From Euglena gracilis (lineage: Eukaryota > Euglenida > Euglenophyceae > Euglenales): 64,000 nt of DNA. Within the stretch, counting starts at the first letter, position 1. Each line of letters begins with the position of its first letter. The DNA is taken from positions 46,399,540 to 46,463,539 of the forward strand of contig CP154955.1 of the NCBI GenBank assembly GCA_039621445.1, in the 5' to 3' direction. A program made the position numbers and the translations under genes. Under the pieces are notes generated by a model. That model did not search any database. It was not told the DNA's origin and saw nothing but the letters and a program-made list of their open reading frames with translations. Positions 47,001-59,945 of this stretch are shown in pieces.

Positions 47001-47824
47001 AAAAAAAACTCCGAAAAGGCTTTTGGCACATCCCAGGGCTCATAAAAATACCAGCCAGAGCCAACCCAGCCAAAGAACACAAAAAAATGGGACAACCCGC
47101 CTTTTTCCGACGAGCATTGAAGGGCACACACCACGCTTTCTCTCGCGCAACCACGCAAAGCGGCGCCGCTGGCCCCAAATGCGGAGGAGACCGCCCGAGC
47201 CCCACCCGCCCAGGGCAGACGTGTACAGCCGCAGCGCCGCCACCTCGGCCATGGTCAGCTGGGCCATCTTGGACGCCTCCCGGGCAGCGGCGCCTCAGAC
47301 GGGGGGGGGGGGGGCTGGGGGTGCCCCCCCATAGTTGCACTGAGGCTTCTTGTCTGTTGATGGCCGGGCCTAGCTTCGCTTCTGGCCCAGTTCGTGTGGT
47401 GAGTGGCCAGGGACCCCTACACCAGCACTCTTGTGTAGCTCCCCCTGGCTGCCCCCCCCCCCCGGTGGGCCCAACGTTCACAATCTTTGACAAAGAAAAT
47501 GCGCACGACACTTGGATGCACGAAAAACGGCAAGCGTGTTTAGCAGTTCAGCCCTCGCCAGCAAACCCAAATGACTGTTCCAAATGACTGCCCAGCGTGA
47601 CCAGAGCGCCACCCGCGTGGCAAGCGAACAGTTGGGTGACCAATTTTGCAGCCTGCAGGCTCATTGGACGGGGAAGCGTCCATTTCTGGAGGATGCCCAA
47701 TTTTTCAAACCACAGCTGTGTGCGCCCCTGGTCCTGGGAATGGAACTGGGCGAGGTCCCAGCCGTCGTGGCCGGTGTCCTTCTCCATCCCCTCCAACCCG
47801 TTGTTGCCAAGGACTCTCTCCGTT
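44029..47824 (-). CDS. mono(ADP-ribosyl)transferase catalytic domain (exons 14-20)
   Basis: This part of the gene encodes an R-S-E-type ART domain, which transfers ADP-ribose from NAD+ to protein, usually Arg. Order: [35 protein letters not shown] and [10 protein letters not shown]; then ALKKLRA with the NAD-binding Arg in [18 protein letters not shown] supplying the Ser-Thr-Ser motif, split by an intron after the second Ser; [19 protein letters not shown]; then YPGEAEVLY with both Glu of the E-x-E motif, and [10 protein letters not shown]. All catalytic residues are present, so an active enzyme is expected. The E-x-E residues sit on a 52-nt exon (44511-44562) found only by applying the nonconventional intron rule. 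Family assignment is from known ART motifs; substrate unknown. Confidence 0.88.
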
Positions 47825-50800
47825 GGCGGCAGGCGGGGGGGGGGGGGCACAGGGGCAGCGATGCCAAACAGTCAGAAAGGGTGAAGGGTGAGTTCCCTCC
47901 CCGCCATGATTCGAAGGAGAGATGTCCGGGAGGGCCAGCAAAGAGGCTTCTGGGGTGTGCCGTTTGTGCGTACACGTGCAAAACGAACGCGGTGCATGAC
48001 GACTTCATATGTGGGCGTAGTTGTGAACGAACGAAGAGTTGTCCGCGCGATGTTATCTGTTCACAAAAAATATTTGTGTTGTAATTTTATTCTGCATTTC
48101 AATTTTGTGTTAGTATTTTCCCCTGCTGGGAGAAAACAGGAAGAATCACAGCGAGGGGACTGATTGACCCTCCAAACAGGTAATGCTGAACAAGAAAACC
48201 CTCTATTGCAGCAAAAAGGAGCATACCTCCCTTGCCTGGCTTTCGCCCGCTCATGCAGGATGTAGCGGATGTTGTGCTGAAGCTCCAGCGCGAACTGCTC
48301 CGGCGTCTCGAAGCTCAGCAGCCATACCGCCGACTTCGCCCGCATCTCCCGCAGCATGTCCCCCGTGATGAGCTCCGTCTCCCAGAGGCAGGGAACCTCA
48401 CTCACGCTTCAAAAGGAAAACAACACGCACGCGTTGGAGACGTGCCAACAAACCTGGAAACCTCAACCACCTTGTTCCCCACACTGATGAACCTGGTACT
48501 GGCACACCTCCTCCCCAAACATCACCCCCCCCTTGGTTTGATTTTTTGGGCACCCGAAACTGGGGCAGAGGGTATCACTTGGAGGGTGTATTGCTTCGAC
48601 AAACTCCAAATAGAAAATTGACCTCAAAGGTTCCTCCTCGTCCGTTTTCTGTGGCAGTTTTAGGTGCTTTTGCACCATGTCCATCAAATATCTCAACTTT
48701 GTCGATTTCCGTGATTCTCAGATGCATCTGGCGGTGCTTTTGCTTTGGCTTCACCAGAGCGTGGCAGAGGGAGCTAAAATATTTGGGGGTGGGGTATTAT
48801 TTTTTGGGGGGGGGTGCTATTTTTGCGGGGATGTTTACACTTTCAATGCCTCACACCTAACCCGGGTACAAGCCCCTGCATTAATATCTTCCGTTCCTCT
48901 GCCGGCAACGATGAAGAGGGGATACCTTTCAAGGCTGGCTTGCGGTCCCCACCCGGAGAGACAGTCAACCTCCCCTGAGCTGCACACGGCACCACACCGC
49001 ACCACCGCACACCGCACACCACACCACATTGCACCGCCCTGCCCGGCCCAGCCTCGCCCCACACCGGCCGCAACTCCCACCCGTCCGGCGGGGCGGCCCT
49101 GGGTGCTGGATGATGCCGAGGCGGTCGTTCATCTCGCACTTCACGCGAGCGGCGACGCGGGCGATGAGGTCCGACTCGTCCTCGTAGCCCAGCGCCTGCG
49201 GCAGCCCGCGCCATACCATGGCTTCCCGACCTGCCGTGGGGGGGGGGGGGCGTCAGACACACCGTAAGCAATGTCATGGCCCATACGCCGCGCTGGCCCC
49301 CGCCGCGAAGACGGCCTGCTCGGAAGGCCACGCCGGGGCGACGGGGCTGCCCGGTGGTGGGTGGGGGGAGGGAAGGGGGACAGGCTGAACTTGACCCGCT
49401 ACAGGGGAGGGGGGGTCGCTGGCAGAGGTACGGGTGGGGGAGAACCTCATGGACACAGTGGATGGAGGGGGCTAATTCCCTGAAAAATTTCTCTGTGATA
49501 CAGCATCAGCAGAGTAACCCCCCCCCCCCGCCAATAGAAGCATGGGTCCACTACAAGCGCGGGGTCAAAATAAAAGCGCACCCCAGGCTGAATTTGAAGT
49601 CGGTGCCGAACACACCCGCGGGGCAGGATGCCTGCCGAGATCCGACCCCTGGGGGAGGGAAGTTGGGGCACTGGGCCAAGGGGTTCCGGCACCAAAGCCG
49701 CCGCAAACCCCGAAAGACCCATTTTTGGGTAATCCCTGGCCTCCGTCCAGGCAGGCACCTGACCCCCGAGCCTGCCCAGGAACTCCCTGGCACTCCGCGT
49801 CCCCCCTCTTTTGAAGGTACTTCTAAAAGAAATCAACAAACATCACGCAGGTAGGGTCCAAATAGAAGTGCACCCCCCCCACCGCCGGAGGCGGCGGTCT
49901 GCTGTAAGCGCAGCCATGCTTCTATTAGGAGGGGGTATTTTCCTTCAGCGATATCAAATATTTTCTCCCGTTTGGGCCGTTGGTGGGACGTCCGACCACC
50001 GGCGTCCGATCACCGGCGGAACGCCATCGACATATGTTCTTGTTACTTGGGAAGAATGAAAGGGAATAAACCCCAACATACAACCGCCCCCCCCCCCCCA
50101 CCGACGCCTCCCACTGTCGCCAATCCCTGGAAGGAGTGATTCTTGGACAAAATTGTTTTTTAATTCTTTTCTGTTTCACCCGATTCATCTGTGGATTCTC
50201 ATTTCGTGCACCCACTGGCGGGGGAGGGGATGGAGCGGAACTTGGTGACCGGGGGGGGGGGCAGGGGGCAGGGGGCACTTTTTCCTAGGCAAGGGGGTCC
50301 CACACCCACCCAGCCAGGGGGTATCCCCTCTACCCCGGGGTGCGGAAGGGGGTGCGGAAACCCACACTTTTGGGTCAATTGCGCCAAAATAGACCAAAAC
50401 CTGGCCTCTGGCGGGGGACCCACAAGGCCCTTTGGGGTACCCCCAGGATGAAGGGGGTCCAGTCTGGTGGACCCACCACCCCCCCCTCCCCGGGGTCCAA
50501 CCTTGTAAAAAGTCTCTGCCCATACACCTCCCGCCAACTCACCTTCCACACTCATAAACCCACATGCCTCGGCTGGGGAAGGGGTCACACAGCCGTCGAG
50601 GGAAATCTATGGATGAACTACTTAACTCGTCCCCGTCTGCCCTGGCGTGGGCGGGGCTGGACAGGCCGAACTTGTCCACGCCGGACTCGGTGGGCTCCTC
50701 CTCCATCACCAGCTCGTCGATGTGCAGCGGCGTGTCGTACAGCGTGGGCTTGGGGCAGGGCACGCCCCGGCATACGGGCTAAACCCCCCCAAAATACCTC

Positions 50801-53800
50801 CCCCCCCCCCCTGCCGTTGACACGCCAATGTTCCGGGAGAGTGCCGTTGACACGGGGGGGGGGGGGTGTCAACGACACGCCGTGCCAATGTCACTGTGAT
50901 TCAATAGGTAGTGTTCCAGAAAAGTGTCGTTGACACACGGGGTGTGTCAACGACACGCCGTGTCAACGACAAGGGGGAGGTAGTATTGCACTGCAGCACA
51001 ATTGGATGGCCGCCGGTGGCGGCAGGGGGTGCAGCACTATTTGGGCCCGCCGTACTATTGGACTGGGTGCCTCTTAGTCCCGGCCTATCACCACAGGCAC
51101 CTTTTTTGTCTGCTCAATGTCCTGTCTGAGGCAAGGTGCACTCCCGTCGTGTGGTTCATCTTTAGACGCCTTCCGTGAGTTGATCCGTTGGGAATTCGCC
51201 CCCTTTCCCCTCTCTGCGGGTTACAAAAGGTGCCTGCAGTAGGTTGCGCCAGCTTCTACACATTTCACAATGCTATGTTTTGGGGGGTGCAGCACTATTG
51301 GACGCTCGCTTCATCCGGTGGGGGTGCAGCACTATTTGGCCCCGCAGAGCCGGTCCCCGTGCCCTTGTGTGGAACAATCCTCACCCCCATGCCCCGGGAA
51401 ACTGTTACCTGACAGGTGGGCCGATGGCGACGGCATTTGATGCGGTTGGTTGGCTGGTATGCAGATGTGACAGTTTCCCCGGGGGGGGGGGAAGGGGGCG
51501 GTGAACAGGCTCTCTGACCAGGCTGTTTTTTTTTACCAACCCAGGGGGGGAGGGGGTCCAGAGAGCCCTTGAGTGCCTGCCCAGGAAGGCACTACCCCCC
51601 CCCCCCGGGGGGCGGATTTCGGCCTGTGCTGGGCCATTTTCCTTGAAAATAGGCCCTTTTTGAGCCTTTCGGTGCCGGAGTGCCTGCTATGCACTTTGGC
51701 CAAGTGCCCCCCCCCCCCACCCCGGGGGGGTCGGATTTGGAGTGCCTTAGCCCCCCCCCCCCCCCCCGGCCGGGGTGGGGCCGGCACCCGACTAAAATAC
51801 GGCTTGCCTCTGACCAGCAATGCCCCTTGGCTCAGCATTGCCCAGCATCGCCTGAGCCATGCACCTCCAATATCTTCATCCACTCTACTGCATCCACTGC
51901 GTCCACAACGTCACCAGCATCCACTCCATCCAATTTTGTAAACTTTGTCCTCTTTTGGCCATTTGCCCACTTTTGCCCACCTTTGGCCACTCTTGGCTAC
52001 TTTTGGCCGCCTTTGGTCATTCTTGTCCAATTTCATTCATTGTTGGCCGTGTTTTTGGCCAGCCGCAAGCTGCTTCCCCTCTGGGTCTTGCTCCAGTACT
52101 TGTTTGCAGATGCTGGAGTGGAGTCGATGCAGTGGATGCAGACACTGGAGTCAATGCAGTGAATGCAGATTTTGCAGTGGATGGTGTGGATGAAATGGAT
52201 GCTCGATGCATTCATTCCAGGATCTGTATCCTGGCTGCAAACCCAGCCAAAATGCCCCAAACCCCCCCAAAAATGCGATAAAATGGTTGCAAAGAGACCA
52301 ATATGGCTTAAGATGGCTTGAAATGAACTCGAATATCCCCCAAAAGGCTCACAATGTCTATAAAGGTAATGTAAAAAGACCCAAAATTACCGAGGTGGCA
52401 TAAAATGACCTAAAATGCCATTAAATTTTTCATGTTGACCCAAATCAAATTAACATTGACTCCAATTATCACAAAATTGCCCAAATTGTCAAAAATTAAT
52501 CCAGGAATGGCCAAAATTGGTGTAACATGAGAGATTTGTGGGAAATGATTGCTCAATAATCCAAAATATGGGTTTAATTCCGCAAAGTTTGCAAAAAAAA
52601 TGCCACCATCACCCACATTAGGAACCCCACCTCTGGTCTCTAAAAATCCAGCATCGTCCAGCGTCGTCCAGCATTGCAGCATCACTCAGCATCATAGAGG
52701 TGCTTGGTACCCAGCCAGCCCCAATGATAGCATGCCCAAGTGTTGGGTCGGAGAACCGCAGGGGTTCACCCCAACCACATCCCTGACGATGGTTGGGATT
52801 GGCATAAACTCTGGCAGCGCGGTATCCTGGGCACGTCCAGCAATGTCGTCCAACCACCCTTTAGGAGGTGCCATGGTGCCATGGTTTAATTGGGAGGTGC
52901 CAAATAAAACCACCTGGACAGCAATCTGGCATTCCCTTCCAACCTTCACTGCGGTGTTTTTTTGTTTTTTTGTTTTTTGTTTTGTCCTTGCTTTTTTATT
53001 TTTGTTTATTTTTGTTTGTTTTGCTTTGTTTTTGTTTTTTCACTGCGTTGTTTTCCATTGGCGTTGGCTGGCGATGCTTGACGGGGGAGCCGGGGGGTGC
53101 CCCCTCGATGACGTTCTTTTGCAGCGCCATGCGGCGCACGATCTGCACGCCCTGGGGGTCCCGCTCCAGCTCCAGCTTCGGCACCAGACCTTCATTTAGT
53201 GCGCCGAGGCGAAGTTTGTCGCGGCGCAAAATTTTTTTTCCGCGGCGCACTAAATGAAAGTCTGTTCGGCACCATGAGCGGCCGCCCGTCCTCGTCCGTC
53301 CGGATGTGATGCACGCTGATGTCGTGCTTCACCACCGGGAAGAACCGCGACTTCTGCGCCCCTGTCAGCTGCGGGCGGGGCGCTGTGGGGGCGTGGGGGG
53401 CCTCCCGGGATGACGGCTGCTGACAGTCCCCCCTCCGGTCAGGCCTCAGGGGACAACGCCTGGCCCTGTAATTCCCACATGGCAAGTCAGCTGGGACGGG
53501 CCCAAGGTGACAACCTCTGGGGGCGGGTGACAACCTCACCCTGGGGGAGGGGGTCCGCAGGTGGGTTTGTGCAAAATGAAACAAGCAGATCTGTAGTTAT
53601 CGCCAAGCACCTATGGTCAAGCCCAAAAATTTCCCCATTTTAGGCCATTTTAGGCCTTTTAAGGCCATTTAAGGCCATTTTAAGGTATAGGTGGGGGTTC
53701 TGAAAATCATAATTTTGCGTCATTTTTGTCCCAAAAACTGTATCATAATGTGTGCAAACCTTCTCTTATTCAGGAATAAGAAATGCGCATCCAAAAAAGC

Positions 53801-56687
53801 ATGCAAAATTCATGAACACTGGATTAAAACCATGGGAAGCTCAACAAATCTTAATTCATACCCACAGAGGAATTCTGAACAAAGAATTTATCAGTTTCCG
53901 GCAATAAATTTTTTCAGAAAAAAAACGTTGGGCAAATGTTAATTTTTCATTTGCACCACCAAAGAAGCGCCGGTTTTTTGCATTCTGTGAAATCATTTTG
54001 CGGGATATCGCTTTTTTTTTTGAAAGATGATGCTGCTGCCTGGTGAAATTCAATTTGATTTTGGCAGTGTTTCAGCCATTTGGGCCTTTTTTGACATAAG
54101 AGAGGATGGCAGAGATCGAAAGGCAAAGCTAAGAGCAATTAGTATTAATATTAGTATTGGTATGAATATGATGAATATGATGATGATGATGATGATAATG
54201 ATGATGATGATCATGATGATGATGATGATGATGATGATGATCATTATCATTATTTATCATTACAATACTGATACTATTATTAGTTGGGATGAAAAATGGG
54301 CCTTGTGGGGCTGTGCTCCTCCACCAAATCCACCGTTCGCTGTCCACATTGACAAAAGACACCGAAAATCATTACCTGAATGGCTTCAGTTGTTCAAAAA
54401 AAAAATTGTTGTGCAACAGATTTTTTCCCATTTTAGGCCATTTTAGGCCATTTTAGGCCATTTTTAGGGACCCCCACCTCTAGGGGGTCAAAAAGTCATT
54501 TTAGGCCATTTTAGGCCATTTTAGGCCATTTTAGGCCATTTTAGGCCATTATGGCTATAGGTGCTTGGTTATCGCACCGCGGTGCAGATCCAGCACAACA
54601 ATTGTTTTCACTGTGGTGGTCGTGGGGAAAAAACAACATTTTTTTTTCTGAAACAGCAGAACCACCACCCGGCTTCTTTTTAAGACCCCCCGGGGGGTCT
54701 CCCCACCCACCCGTCCACTGCGAGATGGGCGACCCCTGAGCAGGGGAAAGCCCCTTCTCGAGCACAATTTTTTATCGACCCTTGGGGCGGTCACTCCACT
54801 CTCCGAAAAACCAGCTGGTCACTTTTTTCGGGAAAACAGTCATTCACTACCCCCCCCCCCCCCCGGGGGGGTCGGCCACTCAGGAAAACCGACCACTCGC
54901 CAGCCACTTTAGGCCATTTTAGGCCAATAACTTTTCCCGGCGCATTCGGCGCCAGGGTCACTCAAGCCAACTTTTGCCTACCCTTGGACGACTCCCGGGG
55001 GGGGGGGGAGAAGGGGTTTGGGCCCAAAACCAGTCAGTCACCCCCGGGGGGGGGGGGTCGGCCAGTGCCCAAGCACTTGACCGACTGATTGATTGAGCAC
55101 AACTGAGCAAGGCCTGATGCTCGCCTGGGGTCGGCCAGGCCAGCGGGTCACACTGCTGTACTGGCCTGAGCCTGACCCCTCCCCACCGTGCCCCAGGTGG
55201 ACCTCCATCGTCTGCCCGTCCGCCTCCCAACGGACGTCCCCCGAGTGGAGGTACGCGAAACCCCCGCTGCTGGGGGCAGGGGAGGCCGGCGACGGGGCGG
55301 ACGGCAAAGCCCTGAGGCGATCCGGCCGATCGGACGCGCGGCGTCTCGGAGGACGGGTGGGCTTGGGATGTGGCCGTGGTAGAGTTGCAAAACCGCACAC
55401 CACTGCTCTGCCCAGTCATGAATGCGGTGCATGCCGATGTGAATGAAGCAATCCTTCAAGGTCAGGATGAAAAACACAAACAAAATTAAAAAGAAATTAT
55501 GAGAAACTAAAAAAATAAAAAGAAACTATGAGAAGAAAAATGCATGAATTGTTTGCAAGAGTTGAGCGAACAAGGAACTTGGTCTGGAGGTGGAGGAGTG
55601 TGCAGCCCGACCAAATTTAAAACAAATGGACACCTTTTTGGATCCATATTTTTTCGATTTTCGACCTTTACCTTTCTCACACATTGATGCCAAAATAAAC
55701 AAAAGATCTGAACGTCATCTGAACGTTATTGTCCACCTTTCATCATAAAAACACTGAAACCTCAGGATGGGACAACTTTGAAAGTTTCATGTGCCGCTGA
55801 CATGTTTGTTCACAAATGAGGGAAATGCCTAATTTCTGGAATCATTGTTCATTTTTTGGATAACCCCTGCCAAATCATTCAGCTGCCAAGGGTTAAGGCC
55901 CTGCCAAATTACTTGGGGGGGTTTGTCACCGGTGGTGGGGATCCCCCAAACTCCCTCCTGTGGTCTCCCCTGAATGGGGAAGATGTGGTCGCCAAGGAAC
56001 TCGCTGGGGTTGATCCAGGCGAAGTGGCAGAACCCGAAGGACTTTACCAGCGTGGGCTCTGTGACCCGTACCCAACGGCAGGGGGGGGGCATACAATCAC
56101 TTCGTCACTGGCCGACCCCCCCCCCCGGGTGGGTGACTGACTGGTTTTTTCAGTGTGACTGACTGGTTTTTGGCCCGGACCTCCTAGGGTGGGCAAAAGT
56201 GGCATGAGTGACCCCGGCACCGGGGAATTTTTTTTTGCCTAAAATGGCCTAAAGTGACTGGAAAGTAATTTTCCTGAGTGGCCGACCCCAAGGGTATTGA
56301 CTGATTGGTTTTTTTGAAGAGTGGAGTGACCCCCCCCCCCCGGGGGGTTGGTGAAAAATTGTATGGGGAGACATGGACAGTGGATAGATGGCAACCCGCG
56401 GGATATGAATGAGTTTTCTTTTGTTGTCGGTGCGTACACAGGTTCGTGCTTGTTCTCGCCTGGGCATGGGCTCGCCGGGGATGATGGGACTTCCAAGACC
56501 TAGTTCGCCAGGAATTATTTTCGGTTGAAAATCGGCGAGTGTGTGCCAACACAAGGAAAAAAACATGCCTGAATTGAATGACTGGGACGTCTTCAACAAA
56601 CCGCGGCGCTGGGGGGGGGGGTTGCTGAGCCTCGGGGTGGGCAACTTTGTAGATATGTACTTCAACTGGTTCGTGTGTGTGTGTGTG

Positions 56688-56753
<66 letters not shown>

Positions 56754-59700
56754 TGTGTGTCCGTGTGTGCTCCTGTGCATTGCGTGCGCGCGCGCGCGTG
56801 TGTGTGTGTGATTTCTTGTCAACGTGTCTGTGCAAATCCCAATGAAGTGAGGGTGTGCCTGCCTTGTCCAAGCCGCCAAGCCTCACACCCCTACCCCGAC
56901 CCGCCCCCTGGTCATCGCCCGCTGTCGTGGAGGGGCTGGATGGCCGTGCGGGGGAGCAGGCTGGTCTCCCCAAGGCATAAGGCGCTGGTGGTGGAGTGGC
57001 AGCACGGCATGGCCACCTGAGCTAGGTTCCAGCAGGCCTTCTGGCAAGCTGCCACAAATCAGGTTTTCAAATACAATCATCACCATCACCATCATCACCA
57101 TCATCGTCATCATCGTCACCGTCATCGTCGGCATCATATCTGGCTGGGACGGCTGCATGGAGCTGTGGGCAGTTGTCCATGTGCACAAACCAGACCATAA
57201 TCCTATAGGCTGGCAAATTTGGGCCAAAGATTGAGTATTACCACAGAAACTTTGGGTGTACAAGCTCTTGAACGCAAGCTCTTGAATGCCCACACTGCAT
57301 GTTGAGCTGATTGGAAAGTCATTTCGGTGACACGCCGTGGGCTGTTGTGGTCCTCCACCTCCTCAAAGCTGACCGCGTTGATGCCGATGACATCGAACTG
57401 GTAATCAAAATAGATGAACGCCCCCATCTTGGGCAGGAAGGAGGTCCAATGAAGACTAAAATGAAAGACTTTACGGTCAGGATAGGGAACGATCATTGGC
57501 ATGGGTTGAAATTTTCCTTGGTGACGATTGCTCTGTGTTCTTTGACACTTTTCTTTTTTAAAAATGTTGCACTGGAGTTGAAAGCAAGTGTGGGGGAGGC
57601 AGGGTCTGGAATCCTTCTTCCTGGATGTCAACCACTTCACAAAGGGGTCGCTGCAATTGATACGTGTTCGTGATTTTAACAGCTTCTCCCCGATATCCAA
57701 ACTCTAAACCACCACACTGCCACACTTCGCTTCTGATCGCGGTTCAAGAGCGCTCTGGAATGGACAAAATAAAAAAAACAAACACAAATGCGGATCACAG
57801 AAACATAATACAAAAAACCACACAAAAACAAAAAATATTTTAAAAGCAGCAGCAAACACAGCACACCACCACCACCACCACCACCACCACCACCACCACC
57901 ACCACCACCACCACCAACCCCACCCCCACCACCCCACCACCACCACCACCACCACCACCACCACCACCACCACCACCACCCCCACCAACCACCACCACCA
58001 CCACCACCACCACCACCACCACCACCACCACCACCACCACCACCACCACCACCACCACCACCACCACCACCACCACCACCACCACCACCACCACCACCAC
58101 CACCACCACCACCACCACCACACACCACCACCACCACACACCACCACCACCACACACCACCACCACCACACACCACCACCACCACACACCACCACCACCA
58201 CACACCACCACCACCACACACCACCACCACCACCACCACCAACAACAACAACACCACCACCACCACCACCACCACCACCACCACCACCACCACCACCACC
58301 ACCACCACCACCACCACCACCACCACCACCACCACCACCACCACCACCACCACCACCACCACCACCACCACCACCACCACCACCACCACCACCACCACCC
58401 CCACCACCCCCACCACCACCACCATCCCAACCACCACCACCACCACCACCACCACCACCACCACCACCACCACCACCACCACCACCACCACCACCACCCA
58501 CCACCACCACCACACCCCACCACCACCACCACCACCACCACCACCACCACCACCACCACCACCACCACCACCACCACCACCACCACCACCACCACCACCA
58601 CCACCACCACCACCACCACATCAACGGGCGCCTGGGCAGTGAGGTGCGTTCTGTGCACGGGTAGCAGAAGCTGAAGAACGACGCCTCCATCGGGATGGCC
58701 GCGGCGGCGCGGGCGGCGTCGGGGAGGGTGACGGCGTTGAGGGGGGAGGAGGTCAGCTGGTAGGACCGGCCCGCAGGACCCCCGGGAATGGGGGTGGGGG
58801 GGGGGAGGGCGGGCGTGGTCAGTCCTGATCCTGCCTTCACCAGGGCGTCGCTAAACCACCTCTGGGGAATACAGCTCAGAGGCGGGAAAATTTAGGCCGG
58901 AAGGAAAAATGCCGCTTGCTGACCCCGCCCCATATGGGCCCCAAGTTGCTTAAAGACCTGGGGGGGGGTGGTCCATGCAGTTTCGATTTCTTGGTGTTAC
59001 CCCCCGGAGGGGGTCTGCTCAGGGGCTTTTTTAAGACCGGGGGGGGGGAGGGGGGGGCGCGCCCACCCACCCCCCCCCAGGGCCCCCCCCCCGGGGGGGG
59101 GGGGGCGGTGGGACGGGGGGCTGCTGGCACTGGGTACTCGCGGGGGGTCGGGTGACTGGGGCGCGGAGGGGGGGCGGGGTGGGGGGGGTCCCCCCCAACC
59201 CACCCAACCGGGCCCCCCCCACGGTGGTGGGGGGGGGGGGGGGGGGGGGCTCAGGGGGACCCACAAAAAATGGCCGAAAAATCGCGAAAAGTGCTAAAAA
59301 TAGAATTTTTTTCGGCGCCTGTGGCGCCGAAAACTATATCCCACCCCCTCCGGGGGGACCCCCCCCCCCCCCGGGGGGGGGCTCGGCCGGACCCACCCAC
59401 CCTACCCCCCCCTCCCCCCCCGGGGGGGCCAAACTTAAAAAAATCCCTGGGTCTGCTAGGAGGGCTAGCTAATGTACTAGCTTCTTTGCAGCTATTTTTC
59501 AAGTGACCGGCACAAAGCGCCGAAAATTTTTCTCTGGGACCCCCAAACGTGGCCAAAAATGCTCAGTATATACGTCCCCCAAAAAACCGTCAATTATGCA
59601 GACGGTCGATCTTTTGGCCCGAAAATTGCTCTGGTGAGCCCTTTTCTAACCAATTTTTGCTCATTTTTGGCCCATTTTTGCACCCCCCGAAAGCCAAAAA

Positions 59701-59899
59701 AATCTGTTACCGTCCAGCTGTCCGAAAGGCGGCTGGAAAATAAATAAAATTTGTTGATGGAGGGAAAAGGCTGCTGGCTGGCTGGACCGGGGGTGATGGG
59801 TTCAATTCTCTTCAGCGACACCCTGATCTCCACACACAGATAGAAACATTAGGCATGTGCATGCACTTGTACATGCAATATGGGTATGTATATATATAA

Positions 59900-59945
<46 letters not shown>

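Noticed and set aside
53192-53584. Minus frame running into the element at 53180-53267 as an alternative exon
   Set aside because: It adds element-encoded residues then stops; removing the 88-nt insertion restores a long frame and one copy of the target repeat.
57676-58840. Very long minus-strand frames of Val, Gly and Trp
   Set aside because: Three frames of one (CAC)n tract; only the 58638-58768 end of one frame is a real exon.
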